The notes beneath the pieces are model-generated. The model did not search any database. It saw only the letters and a program-made list of their open reading frames with translations, and was not told the origin of the DNA. Made by a program: the position numbers and the translations under genes. Shown here piece by piece: positions 48,703 to 57,097 of a stretch of 64,000 bases of DNA. Numbering within the stretch: position 1 is the first letter of the stretch; each line of letters opens with the position of its first letter. This stretch comes from G964291335 sp964291335 (GTDB lineage Bacteria; Chloroflexota; Dehalococcoidia; Lucifugimonadales; UBA3495): the NCBI GenBank assembly GCA_964291335.2, contig OZ219748.1, forward strand, positions 2,604,001-2,668,000, in the 5' to 3' direction.

Positions 48703-49917
48703 CTGGCTTACCAGGCTGGACATCGCCAATGTCCTGGTAGAGAACGTCCCCGAATTCGTGAACTGGGGACCATTGAACGGAAACGAACGCCCGATCAGAG
48801 ACCGGCAGGGCGAATACTTCGCAGCATGGTTCTTCAACTTTCAGGCGCTGGGCTACAACGCCGAATGGCGCATACTGAATGCCGCCGACTACGGCGAAGC
48901 CACCAGCCGACGGCGGTTCTTCCTGATCGCCCGCAAAGACAACGCGCTCATCAGCTGGCCCGAACCTACCCATACCAAACAGCCGACGCCCCTGTTTCCT
49001 CACCGCAAGCCCTGGCGCGGCGCCCGGGAGATCATCGACTGGGAACAGCCGGACCGTTCCCTGCTGGACGACCCCAAATACCGCCGCAAGCCGTTGGCGA
49101 AAAAGACCCTGCACCGCATTGCCAAAGGATTGGAAAAGTGGGGCGCCCAATGGCTTACCTCTATATCAGGCTGCTGGACCTGCCCGACAAACCCGGCAGC
49201 AAGGGCGAAAGCCCTGACCAGCCGATACCGACCATCAATACGAACAGAACCGACCCGGCAACTACAGAAACCTTTTTATTGGCGGAGCCCAGCATCATAG
49301 AATACTATAGGCAGTCATCGGCCGGTCCAACCAATCAGCGGCTGACCACCATTACCGCCCAGGGACGCAAGCATGCGCTGGTCGAACCGGTACTGATCCA
49401 ATACTACGGGAACTCCCGGGAAGGAGCCAGCGCCGACGCTCCGCTGCCGACCGTTACCACCAGAGACCGCCACGGATTGGTGAAACCGACGCTGCTCCGG
49501 GTCAACCACGACAACCGAGACGACCGGAAAGCTCATTACGTGGAACCGCCATTGGCTCCGGCTGCAACCAGAGCCGGAACGGCAATTGCGGAACCGGAAC
49601 CGGAGCAACCGACGAAACCCGACATAGATCCCCGCCGACTGGTGCTGCTGGACGGGCAGCCGCACCTGCTGGACATCCGGTTCCGGATGCTGAACAACCG
49701 GGAACTGGCCAGAGCCATGGGATTTGACGATGAAACGCAGCGTTACGAGTTCGCCGGGAAAGTTGCGGAAGTTACCAGACAGATTGGCAACGCAGTGCCG
49801 GTAAATATGGCGGCAGCACTGGTAGGCTCCATTCTGTCGGACCCGCTGGGAGAAGGGGGAATGGAGAAAGACCAACGGGAGAAAAACGAAGAAGACCCGG
49901 GAAGAGAAGTAAAATAG
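48338..49917 (+). pseudogene. C5-cytosine DNA methyltransferase, frameshifted
   Basis: Motif I is ADLFCGAGGSSTG (21-33), the catalytic loop SPECTWHS carries Cys97, motif VI is VENVPEF (134-140) and motif VIII RRRFFLIA follows. The first frame stops at 49300, but the protein-like sequence moves to the -1 frame near 49140-49190 (ESPDQPIPTINTNRTDPATT). It runs to 49917 with motifs IX-X (IRFRMLNNRELARAMGFDDE, QIGNAVPVNMAAAL). One base appears to be missing in the target-recognition region. The full length would be about 525 aa. It may be a solitary modification enzyme. TGAGGAAA before the ATG. Confidence 0.8.
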
Positions 49918-50120
49918 ACCGGTAAACTCCCGGACAACCACGACTTCAGGAGACTGCCGTTGGCGTGAAGCGAACCGGTTGTGATTGACGCTGCAAACAG
50001 GAGGTTCGCGTTTATACTTGGAGCGCACTCAGTGGACGGGACAAAAGCGTGATTTTCATCATTCACAGAGAGGAAAAACAGGAGGTTCGCGATGTTCAAG
50101 TAGAAAATCTCCGAACAAGA
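49918..50120 (+). promoter_or_regulatory. CRISPR leader region
   Basis: This 203-bp gap lies on the side from which repeats would be transcribed, because the repeats end in the crRNA handle ATTGAAAC. It has a TATACT -10 candidate (50013-50018) and a 16-nt direct repeat AAACAGGAGGTTCGCG at 49995-50010 and 50076-50091. Confidence 0.6.
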
Positions 50121-52189
50121 GCAGCACCCACCCGAAAGGGTGGGTGAGGATTGAAACCCGAGGCCCTGTCCCTGACCGGCGCCGATGTGCGGCAGCACCC
50201 ACCCGAAAGGGTGGGTGAGGATTGAAACCACCCGCAAAATCCGGGAAGCCGGGAAGCTGGAAGCCGCAGCACCCACCCGAAAGGGTGGGTGAGGATTGAA
50301 ACGGGGGGGGGTGTCGGGGTCAATGCCCAACGCAGCAGCAGCACCCACCCGAAAGGGTGGGTGAGGATTGAAACAGGGCGAAATAAGTTGCGAGCACGGA
50401 TTTGCTGGCGCAGCACCCACCCGAAAGGGTGGGTGAGGATTGAAACCATCAGGAGGCAATGGTGCGCTTTCTGGGTTCGGGCAGCACCCACCCGAAAGGG
50501 TGGGTGAGGATTGAAACTTTTCCTCTGTTTCCTAGTGGGCCTTTCGGTCCTAGCAGCACCCACCCGAAAGGGTGGGTGAGGATTGAAACGGAAGCTTCGG
50601 AAGTCGTAACCCAAATTACCCTTTGGCAGCACCCACCCGAAAGGGTGGGTGAGGATTGAAACTCGGCAAAAGGTATCTGAATACCCCTGGGGGTGGAGCA
50701 GCACCCACCCGAAAGGGTGGGTGAGGATTGAAACGCTATTTGTCGGTTAGGCTGACTAGCCAGTCTCGGTAGCAGCACCCACCCGAAAGGGTGGGTGAGG
50801 ATTGAAACCGGGTGGGTGCTACCACGCCACGCCGGGTTGCCAGAGCAGCACCCACCCGAAAGGGTGGGTGAGGATTGAAACGCCCGGCTGGGCCGGGGGG
50901 CCGGCGCCGGCCCCCGCAGCACCCACCCGAAAGGGTGGGTGAGGATTGAAACATGTGGTAGAATGGCTATGCGGCAGCCAGCCGACAGCAGCACCCACCC
51001 GAAAGGGTGGGTGAGGATTGAAACGTGGCGTGGAGGGGGGTATCCTGCAGCTAACCTGGTGCAGCACCCACCCGAAAGGGTGGGTGAGGATTGAAACATC
51101 CCCGGCGCTCTTTGCGCCGGCAATGGCCTCTAGCAGCACCCACCCGAAAGGGTGGGTGAGGATTGAAACCGGATTGATACCGCCAGGGGCGAGCCTTATG
51201 GAGAGGCAGCACCCACCCGAAAGGGTGGGTGAGGATTGAAACCTGGGGTACGACCGCCCCAGCTACGCTTTTGCGCCCGCAGCACCCACCCGAAAGGGTG
51301 GGTGAGGATTGAAACCCGTCCATCGACTGGTAGAAAGTGTCCAACGGGCCGGCAGCACCCACCCGAAAGGGTGGGTGAGGATTGAAACTGTCCGGCGCCG
51401 GCGTAAAAAGAGGCGTGCGCTTGCAGCACCCACCCGAAAGGGTGGGTGAGGATTGAAACCTCCTCGTACGGGACGCCGGTTACCAGGCTGACCGACGCAG
51501 CACCCACCCGAAAGGGTGGGTGAGGATTGAAACCCGGCGGCGTCCCGTACGGCGGCTACCCGCTGACGGAGCAGCACCCACCCGAAAGGGTGGGTGAGGA
51601 TTGAAACATCCTGCGCCCGCCAAGCGTCATGCAACCGGCGGGCGCAGCACCCACCCGAAAGGGTGGGTGAGGATTGAAACCAGCATACCTACCCAACCCC
51701 CCGCCGCGCAAGCGCAGCAGCACCCACCCGAAAGGGTGGGTGAGGATTGAAACAACGACAATCAAGTTGAGGTCGGAAGTTGCCAGCTCGCAGCACCCAC
51801 CCGAAAGGGTGGGTGAGGATTGAAACGTGAGCCGCGATGATGGCGGCGTAGGGTATCGGACGGAGCAGCACCCACCCGAAAGGGTGGGTGAGGATTGAAA
51901 CTCGCTGGCGGCGTAGGCGGCGGCCAGCGAATCGACGGCAGCACCCACCCGAAAGGGTGGGTGAGGATTGAAACGGTATCCCGCTGACCATCGTCAGGCC
52001 CCCCTGGGCGCAGCACCCACCCGAAAGGGTGGGTGAGGATTGAAACCTGATCAAGCGCGGCGATCAGGCCCAGCACCAGCCGCAGCACCCACCCGAAAGG
52101 GTGGGTGAGGATTGAAACCCGGCTTCCCCCGCGCAAAGCCAAGCCTCCAGGCGCAGCACCCACCCGAAAGGGTGGGTGAGGATTGAAAC
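50121..52189 (+). CRISPR. CRISPR array: 29 repeats of 37 nt, 28 spacers
   Basis: The repeat begins GCAGCACCCACCC, has loop GAAA closing a 9-bp stem (CACCCACCC with GGGTGGGTG), and ends GAGGATTGAAAC. All 29 copies appear identical. The first begins at 50121 and the last at 52153. Spacers are 34-38 nt, all different and mostly GC-rich. The 8-nt ATTGAAAC end and stable hairpin suit Cas6-processed type I or III systems. There are no cas genes in the window, so effectors must lie elsewhere. The uniform repeats show it is not decaying. Confidence 0.98.
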
Positions 52190-52265
52190 AACAGTGTATA
52201 TTGAGAATTGGCACCAACTACGACCATCAATAAAGCTGAAAAAAACCAACAAGGAGCAGCCAGCA

Positions 52266-52874
52266 ATGCCTGCGAAACCAGGAACCAGCACCGCAGAAAC
52301 CGCCCTGCAGATTTACGACCGGGAAGGCGAGGCCGCCTTCCTCTCTTTTACCAGGATACACGCGCTTCGCGATTGCAGCGAAGACGACCGGCAGGATGTC
52401 GGAGAAGATACAGACTACCGGTTCCACGACGGGACAACGGTAACTATGCCGGATCCGGAGAACTACCAATTCACGTGGCGGGATCCGGCGCGCAAAGAAA
52501 TAATCCGGCACAAACGCCCGCAACTGCTGGACATAACAGCAGCGCCGGAATTCCCACCACCGGCCAAACCGCTGACCGACTGGCCCAACTCGAACTCCAT
52601 CCATTACCAGGTAATGAAACTGCTGGAAGAACGGGTCAACCCTAAAGAAAACGACGACAATCAGACGGATCCAGTGCTGACGGACCACCGGAGCCACCTG
52701 CTGGCGCCTAGCCTGCGGCAGGAAATAGACCGGATAATGACAGTCTATCAGCTGAGCGACTCGCTCCTCGATCTGTTGGACGAAGCCAACGAGGAAATAG
52801 CCGAAATGGTACTGGAAAGGCTGAACGATACCGAAATTCAACAGTTGATGCAGGCAATAGAATCGGAAGCATGA
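52266..52874 (+). CDS. hypothetical protein, 202 aa
   Basis: AAGGAG about 10 nt before ATG 52266 sets the start. The frame extends back into the CRISPR array, which is not coding. The N-terminal half includes AFLSFTRIHALRDCSEDDRQ and YRFHDGTTVTMPDPENYQFT, and the C-terminal half is helical (LLDLLDEANEEIAEMVLERL). No recognised family. Confidence 0.65.
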   Translation: MPAKPGTSTAETALQIYDREGEAAFLSFTRIHALRDCSEDDRQDVGEDTDYRFHDGTTVTMPDPENYQFTWRDPARKEIIRHKRPQLLDITAAPEFPPPAKPLTDWPNSNSIHYQVMKLLEERVNPKENDDNQTDPVLTDHRSHLLAPSLRQEIDRIMTVYQLSDSLLDLLDEANEEIAEMVLERLNDTEIQQLMQAIESEA

Positions 52875-52973
52875 AAGAAGCAGAAACGAAACCATAAACT
52901 CCAAACGGAGAACAAACCATGCTCGATTGCGCTGCCGACTGCGCCCGCCGACTGCACGGAGACCCATTCCACG

Positions 52974-53099
52974 ATGACCACTGCCCCCCTGTCCAACCTC
53001 CCCGTATGTCCCTGCCGGGCAGAACTGATCGACGGCCCCCACGCCTTCGCATGTTCAGCGCTGGCAACCTATTTCGGCGTATTTTACCCCGGAGGATGA
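52974..53099 (+). CDS. possible 41-aa Cys-containing peptide
   Basis: The frame MTTAPLSNLPVCPCRAELID then GPHAFACSALATYFGVFYPG looks protein-like. A competing frame starts at ATG 52919 with a better ribosome site (GGAG) but poorer sequence. A frameshift joining the two is possible. Confidence 0.35.
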   Translation: MTTAPLSNLPVCPCRAELIDGPHAFACSALATYFGVFYPGG

Positions 53100-53187
53100 A
53101 TTGAATTAGCTAACCAGATCGAGCAGGGATACCAACCGCCTGCCAATACCGGATAAGACCCAAATCAGCAAAGGAGCGAAGACCGGA

Positions 53188-53397
53188 ATGAAACAAACCG
53201 AGCTGCTCAACCGGCATCAACACCAGACCGTCGCCTACCTGATACTGAACAGCGCGAAAGCCGCCCTCCGGCAGGCCGACGGTGAAACCACCGATTACTA
53301 CAAATCGGTGATCCGACAAGTAATCGGAGAGATCGACCAGCTGCAGACCCTGATGGAACGCACCGGCCTGGTCGACCCGGACATCAACCACGAGTAA
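53188..53397 (+). CDS. small helical protein, 69 aa
   Basis: AAAGGAGCG about 10 nt before the ATG. A helical pair (HQTVAYLILNSAKAALRQAD, then KSVIRQVIGEIDQLQTLMER) forms most of the chain. Unknown function. Confidence 0.6.
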   Translation: MKQTELLNRHQHQTVAYLILNSAKAALRQADGETTDYYKSVIRQVIGEIDQLQTLMERTGLVDPDINHE

Positions 53398-53600
53398 AGA
53401 AACGAAGTACCAGCCGGTTGAACCGGCACCCGCATATTCCGGGCAGGATAAAGCAACCCGGAACCGGGAACATTCCCACAGCCACACCCCACCTCCGCTA
53501 CCCCGCAATCAACCGACGGCAGACTCTCACGAGCGCGCCCGAATCTCTGTACCTCTATAGCAACCAACAACAACGGATTCCAAACAAGGAGAAAACGCCG

Positions 53601-54191
53601 ATGGGATGGACCGCAATTCCCAACCATCACACCCCGGTCAAAACGGAACACCTGAACCGAATTGCCGACCAGTCCACAGCCTCACCAAACTACGAAATCA
53701 TCGACCGCTCAGGATGGCTGAACTACGACCACTGCTTCCTGCTCGCGGAAATGAAACCCGAAATCAAGCCGGATTGCCCGGCCCGCCGGATCATCCTGAC
53801 CGTACAAATACGGAAAACGCCCGGCGAAGTACGCTACTCCGTCCACGAAGAAAGTGAAGGCCCTAACCTGACCGACTGCCCATTGCGGTTGCTCAACGCC
53901 GCCGAACTTTACCCATCCCCCAACGAAACCGCTGCCCGATGGCGGCAGCAGGTCAGGACAACCCACCAACGGAAAACCGACTTACACAAACTACTGAACC
54001 GACTGGACCAAGCGCCGCCCGGCGCCGATACCGGCATCGTCCTGAACAACGGAGAAATGGTAACATACCAGCGAATTACTTCCGGCGGCAAAAGCCACCG
54101 CGTCTACCGGAAACAGGGAGACCCCAACTACTACCAACTCAGCCCGGAGAATATCGACCTGCCCGCTACCCTGAACCTGTCAGAACAGTAA
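53601..54191 (+). CDS. hypothetical protein, 196 aa
   Basis: AAGGAG about 9 nt before ATG 53601. The frame extends upstream, but that part is Pro/Thr-rich without a ribosome site. Strands near 53-78 (CPARRIILTVQIRKTPGEVR), then a helix and another strand pair (TGIVLNNGEMVTYQRITSGG). Soluble, unknown. Confidence 0.65.
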   Translation: MGWTAIPNHHTPVKTEHLNRIADQSTASPNYEIIDRSGWLNYDHCFLLAEMKPEIKPDCPARRIILTVQIRKTPGEVRYSVHEESEGPNLTDCPLRLLNAAELYPSPNETAARWRQQVRTTHQRKTDLHKLLNRLDQAPPGADTGIVLNNGEMVTYQRITSGGKSHRVYRKQGDPNYYQLSPENIDLPATLNLSEQ

Positions 54192-54226
54192 ACCGGCAGC
54201 AATCAATGCCAGAAGGAGAACCGAGT

Positions 54227-54397
54227 ATGACCGATGAAGGTCCCACCCCCGGCGATGAGACGCTGGCTGCCATTGCAGAATCCATACAGGGAGATCTCAT
54301 TGCCACTGGCAGCATAGCTCAACTGATGACCGACCTGAACGAGGACGACGAAGAACCGGAAAAACCCAATGACTCACCCGGAGACCCCCTTGACTAA
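54227..54397 (+). CDS. small acidic protein, 56 aa
   Basis: GAAGGAG about 7 nt before the ATG. Contains a short helical segment (ETLAAIAESIQGDLIATGSI) and an acidic tail (NEDDEEPEKPNDS). Its end overlaps the convergent Lrp-type gene by 24 nt. Unknown. Confidence 0.55.
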   Translation: MTDEGPTPGDETLAAIAESIQGDLIATGSIAQLMTDLNEDDEEPEKPNDSPGDPLD

Positions 54398-54853
54398 TTG
54401 CTCCAGCCCCCAGGCATTACGCAGCCCACTCAATCCCCTGAGCGACAGAAAAACCTCCAGCCGCTCAATCCCCTCAATCCCGAAAACCCGCTCCCGGAGA
54501 TAATCCCCCAATTCCTCCACCGACCCGGCGCTGAGCCACGCAAAGCCGTCATATTCTCCGACGGTACGAACGACATAACTGACTTGCTCCAGATCCGACA
54601 CCCGATCCAATACCTGCTCCGCATACCCGGAAACCAGCCGAAAGCCGACCAAGCCATAAACCTGCCGGACCGGATACCGGGACCCCGCAACCACCCGGAA
54701 GTCAATAACTCCCGACTCCAGCAGCAGACGGAGCCGGCGGCGCACCATCTGCTGATTCACCTCCAGCATCCCCGCCAGTTCAACCGGCGATCGCCGGCCA
54801 TCCTCCATCAGAAGTTCAATCAACCGCCAACTCAGCCGATCCAGCTTGATCAA
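54374..54853 (-). CDS. Lrp/AsnC-family transcription regulator
   Basis: The N-terminal winged-helix HTH reads LSWRLIELLMEDGRRSPVEL then MVRRRLRLLLESGVIDFRVV, and the C-terminal half (YGLVGFRLVSGYAEQVLDRV, YVVRTVGEYDGFAWLSAGSV) is the ligand-binding RAM domain. The 159-aa length is normal. The family senses amino acids or related effectors and binds DNA as dimers or octamers. It is one of few leftward genes and converges on the 56-aa gene. Its target is not evident. Confidence 0.8.
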   Translation of the reverse strand: MIKLDRLSWRLIELLMEDGRRSPVELAGMLEVNQQMVRRRLRLLLESGVIDFRVVAGSRYPVRQVYGLVGFRLVSGYAEQVLDRVSDLEQVSYVVRTVGEYDGFAWLSAGSVEELGDYLRERVFGIEGIERLEVFLSLRGLSGLRNAWGLEQLVKGVSG

Positions 54854-54923
54854 AAAGAGTACCCCCTCACGTTCTGCATCAGCCGCATTTTATCCGGTAA
54901 CGGAAGAGGAAAATTAAAATCAA

Positions 54924-54958
54924 CGCTTCGGGCTGCTCTAAAGAACCGGCCCGAAGCG
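54924..54958. terminator. hairpin upstream of zinc-ribbon cluster
   Basis: CGCTTCGGGC (54924-54933) and GCCCGAAGCG (54949-54958) form a 10-bp stem with a 15-nt loop, between the Lrp gene start and the zinc-ribbon cluster. It may be an attenuator or binding site. Confidence 0.45.
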
Positions 54959-54984
54959 AACAGTGAGCAAAGGAGGAAACCGCT

Positions 54985-55182
54985 ATGACCCAAACAACCG
55001 CGGCATTATGTCCCCACTGCGATTACCCCAACGGGGAGGAAGAAGTTCTGTGCGCCAAATGCCTGATGATCAACCCACTGGACACCGACTTCTGTCAGCG
55101 CTGCGAACACGATCTCTACGCAAAGCGCTGCGTCAACTGCGGTGAACCCACCGTCGAAAATAATATGGAGAAACCCACCTGA
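54985..55182 (+). CDS. double zinc-ribbon protein, 65 aa
   Basis: CPHC, CAKC, CQRC and CVNC pairs (from residue 9 to 52) form two zinc ribbons like the DZR family. AAAGGAGG about 7 nt before the ATG. It is the first of three related small genes in tandem. The function is unknown, probably protein or nucleic-acid contact. Confidence 0.7.
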   Translation: MTQTTAALCPHCDYPNGEEEVLCAKCLMINPLDTDFCQRCEHDLYAKRCVNCGEPTVENNMEKPT

Positions 55183-55319
55183 CCGGGAAAAACATCCTCG
55201 CCTCCCACTGCAACTATCCAAACCGGACCATTGTTTGCCCCAAGTGCCTGGAGGCCAACGATCCCGAGGCCGACAACTGTGCCGGCTGCGGCTGCCCCAC
55301 CACTGCCCAACAGGGATGA
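55179..55319 (+). CDS. zinc-ribbon protein, apparent CTG start, 46 aa
   Basis: The frame has no ATG. GGAG (55167-55170) lies 8 nt before CTG 55179, which overlaps the preceding stop (CTGA). The product (M)TGKNILASHCNYPNRTIVCP then KCLEANDPEADNCAGCGC aligns with its neighbour (CDYPNGEEEVLCAKCLMIN). The similarity argues that it is a real duplicate gene with a non-AUG start. Confidence 0.55.
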   Translation: MTGKNILASHCNYPNRTIVCPKCLEANDPEADNCAGCGCPTTAQQG

Positions 55320-55349
55320 ATCAAATAATGGACCAAAGGAGCAACCGCC

Positions 55350-55532
55350 ATGCTGAAGCGAATAAACCGTCCCTGCCGCTGCTGTAACGATCCCAACAAG
55401 GAGGGGAAAATTTTCTGCAGCTACTGCTGCACGGATAACGATATTCGATTGTCAGTCTGCTCAAGCTGCGGACAAGACATCAGTTACAGGAGCTGCACCA
55501 ACTGCGGGGCGCCCAACGCCTTTGACTATTAA
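55350..55532 (+). CDS. double zinc-ribbon protein, 60 aa
   Basis: CRCC, CSYC, CSSC and CTNC pairs repeat the plan of the two previous genes (CCNDPNKEGKIFCSYCCTDN). AAAGGAGC about 7 nt before the ATG. It completes a tandem cluster of three diverged zinc-ribbon miniproteins. Confidence 0.65.
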   Translation: MLKRINRPCRCCNDPNKEGKIFCSYCCTDNDIRLSVCSSCGQDISYRSCTNCGAPNAFDY

Positions 55533-55586
55533 GAGAGAACCTGAGCGGTCCCACCGGAACCCGATAAAACTCAAGGAGCAACCAGC

Positions 55587-55895
55587 ATGCTGAAAACCCG
55601 AACCGGACTTTCCGGCAACCGACCGGAACACACCGAGGAACTGGCCCCCGGAGTAACCCTGATCCGGACCCCGGACTACGAAGGACTGCAACTCAGCCCG
55701 GAGCGCTGGAACCGGATTCCGGGCCCGGTTAAATCCTGCCTGACCTGGCCCAACTTCGTCGAACTGCACAAGGAAGCGCCCATTATCCTCAGCCTGCTGA
55801 ATCTGACGGATGACTGTCGGGAACATGCCATCGGCATCACCGGGGCTTACCCGGAGTACGAACCGGCCCTGCCCTACCTGGAAAACCTGAGGTGA
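55587..55895 (+). CDS. hypothetical protein, 102 aa
   Basis: AAGGAGC about 7 nt before the ATG. Strands near the N-terminus (GVTLIRTPDYEGLQLSPERW) and a helical C-terminal half with HKEAPIILSLLNLTDDCREH and IGITGAYPEYEPA. Unknown family. It ends 6 nt before the next gene. Confidence 0.6.
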   Translation: MLKTRTGLSGNRPEHTEELAPGVTLIRTPDYEGLQLSPERWNRIPGPVKSCLTWPNFVELHKEAPIILSLLNLTDDCREHAIGITGAYPEYEPALPYLENLR

Positions 55896-55901
55896 AATCC
55901 A

Positions 55902-56399
55902 ATGCCCTGCATCGCCACGATCAGCGCATTATACCCATCCCTGGATTACTTCTACCGGGACGAAAAACGCCGCAGTATGAGCCCGGAAGCCCAGTATGGC
56001 GTGCACTGGCAGCTGCCCGGATGGAGCAACAACTGGACCATAAGCTACATTCAGCGCACCGGCGAAATCTATGCCGTTTACCAGGGCCCGGAAACCCCCA
56101 TAGTAGTGGTGCTGGGAAAACAGCCGCCTGACCCCCCGGATCCGACCAACCCGGGCCTGACCTGGTACCGCTCCCTGGACCTGATGCTGGACGGTTACGC
56201 TGAGCTGGAACGGAACGAGCGAACTCTTTACTGGATCAAAGAGCGACTGGCCCGGACCGCCGGACGAAACGCCGCGGCCGATACCGGAGGGACCGGCATC
56301 TGCATCAACTGTGGACATACCATCACCGCGCCGGACATCCCTGCCCGGAACGAACTCGCCAGCGAGCCATATCCCCAGTGCGGACCCCCCCTGTGGTAA
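55902..56399 (+). CDS. hypothetical protein with C-terminal Cys pair, 165 aa
   Basis: The N-terminal 85 residues are strand-rich with aromatic residues (VHWQLPGWSNNWTISYIQRT, GEIYAVYQGPETPIVVVLG). A helix follows, then CINCGH near the C-terminus, with PQCGP possibly completing a zinc site. It starts 6 nt after the previous gene and overlaps the next frame. Unknown. Confidence 0.55.
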   Translation: MPCIATISALYPSLDYFYRDEKRRSMSPEAQYGVHWQLPGWSNNWTISYIQRTGEIYAVYQGPETPIVVVLGKQPPDPPDPTNPGLTWYRSLDLMLDGYAELERNERTLYWIKERLARTAGRNAAADTGGTGICINCGHTITAPDIPARNELASEPYPQCGPPLW

Positions 56400-56407
56400 C
56401 AGTCAGC

Positions 56408-56962
56408 ATGCCTCGCCTCCCGGAAAAACCGCCCCAACGCAACGACTACCATGTGCTGGTAATCAACCTACCCTGGAACCAGGAACGGAACCCCCTTACC
56501 GACCGGCTGATAGCGCTGCCCCTGAACCAATGGGCTGACTCCCAATCCGCCAAGCTGTTTCTGTGGGTCAACAACGACCTGGACCGGAGCTCAAATCGGC
56601 CAATCATTCCCCTGAGTTTTGAGCTCCTGCAATACTGGGGATTTACTTACTACACCATGATTACCTGGAACAAAGAGACTCAGGTGCACGCCGAAGGACC
56701 CTACCGGAACACCACCGAGCATATCCTCTTTGCCTACCGGGGCAAAACCGGATTCACCAGAGAATCCATGGGCAAAATGAAAACCTGCTTTACCGCGCCG
56801 CCCGAACCCGAAGGCGGGAAACCCGACCGGTTCTATGAAAACCTGCGAACCTGGTTCCAGGGCCCCCGACTGGAAATCTTCCCGGAAAGGGAAAGAACCG
56901 GATTCGACCACTGGCCCCGCCGGAGCCAAAACAAGGAAAAGGCCGACCTCACATCAATGTGA
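56408..56962 (+). CDS. MT-A70-like protein with altered DPPW motif
   Basis: The 184-aa protein has the MT-A70 layout: YHVLVINLPWN where the family has DPPW, then LFLWVNNDL, LLQYWGFTYYTMITWNKETQ and YRNTTEHILFAYRGK. MT-A70 proteins transfer methyl groups to adenine N6 in DNA or RNA. The catalytic Asp and first Pro are replaced (NLPW), so activity is doubtful. ATG 56408 is preferred over GTG 56378, and neither has a strong ribosome site. A hairpin overlaps its 3' end. Confidence 0.7.
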   Translation: MPRLPEKPPQRNDYHVLVINLPWNQERNPLTDRLIALPLNQWADSQSAKLFLWVNNDLDRSSNRPIIPLSFELLQYWGFTYYTMITWNKETQVHAEGPYRNTTEHILFAYRGKTGFTRESMGKMKTCFTAPPEPEGGKPDRFYENLRTWFQGPRLEIFPERERTGFDHWPRRSQNKEKADLTSM

Positions 56963-56970
56963 AGTCGGCC
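56941..56970 (+). terminator. 30-nt hairpin at end of MT-A70-like gene
   Basis: GGCCGAC and TCACAT (56941-56954) pair with ATGTGA and GTCGGCC (56957-56970), with one C-A mismatch and a CA loop. It spans the stop region and has no T-tract. Confidence 0.65.
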
Positions 56971-57027
56971 CGGGAGCAGGGGCAGCGCTTCAGCGGATCC
57001 ACCGGTGCAAATCCTTCCCGAACAAAC
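56971..57027 (+). other. possible tRNA-Pro 3'-half remnant
   Basis: This segment shares GGGAGCAGG, CCGGT-CAAATC and CCCGA-CA, in the same order, with the anticodon-to-3'-end part of the tRNA-Pro 70 nt downstream. About 20 extra bases lie between the first two blocks. It could be a degraded tRNA copy or an old attachment site. Confidence 0.4.
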
Positions 57028-57097
57028 AGGATGAATCGCGGCGCGGGTAAACCGGTAAGTACCCTCCCAAACTCAAAGCCAGTATATCATAAAATAT

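Noticed and set aside
50096..52291. Many overlapping leftward frames with repeated peptides such as FNPHPPFRVGAA and SILTHPFGWVL
   Set aside because: They are translations of the CRISPR repeats. The three peptide versions are the three frames of one repeat.
49918..53500. Cas genes next to the CRISPR array
   Set aside because: None of the flanking frames shows Cas1, Cas2, Cas6, Cas3, Cas10 or RAMP motifs.
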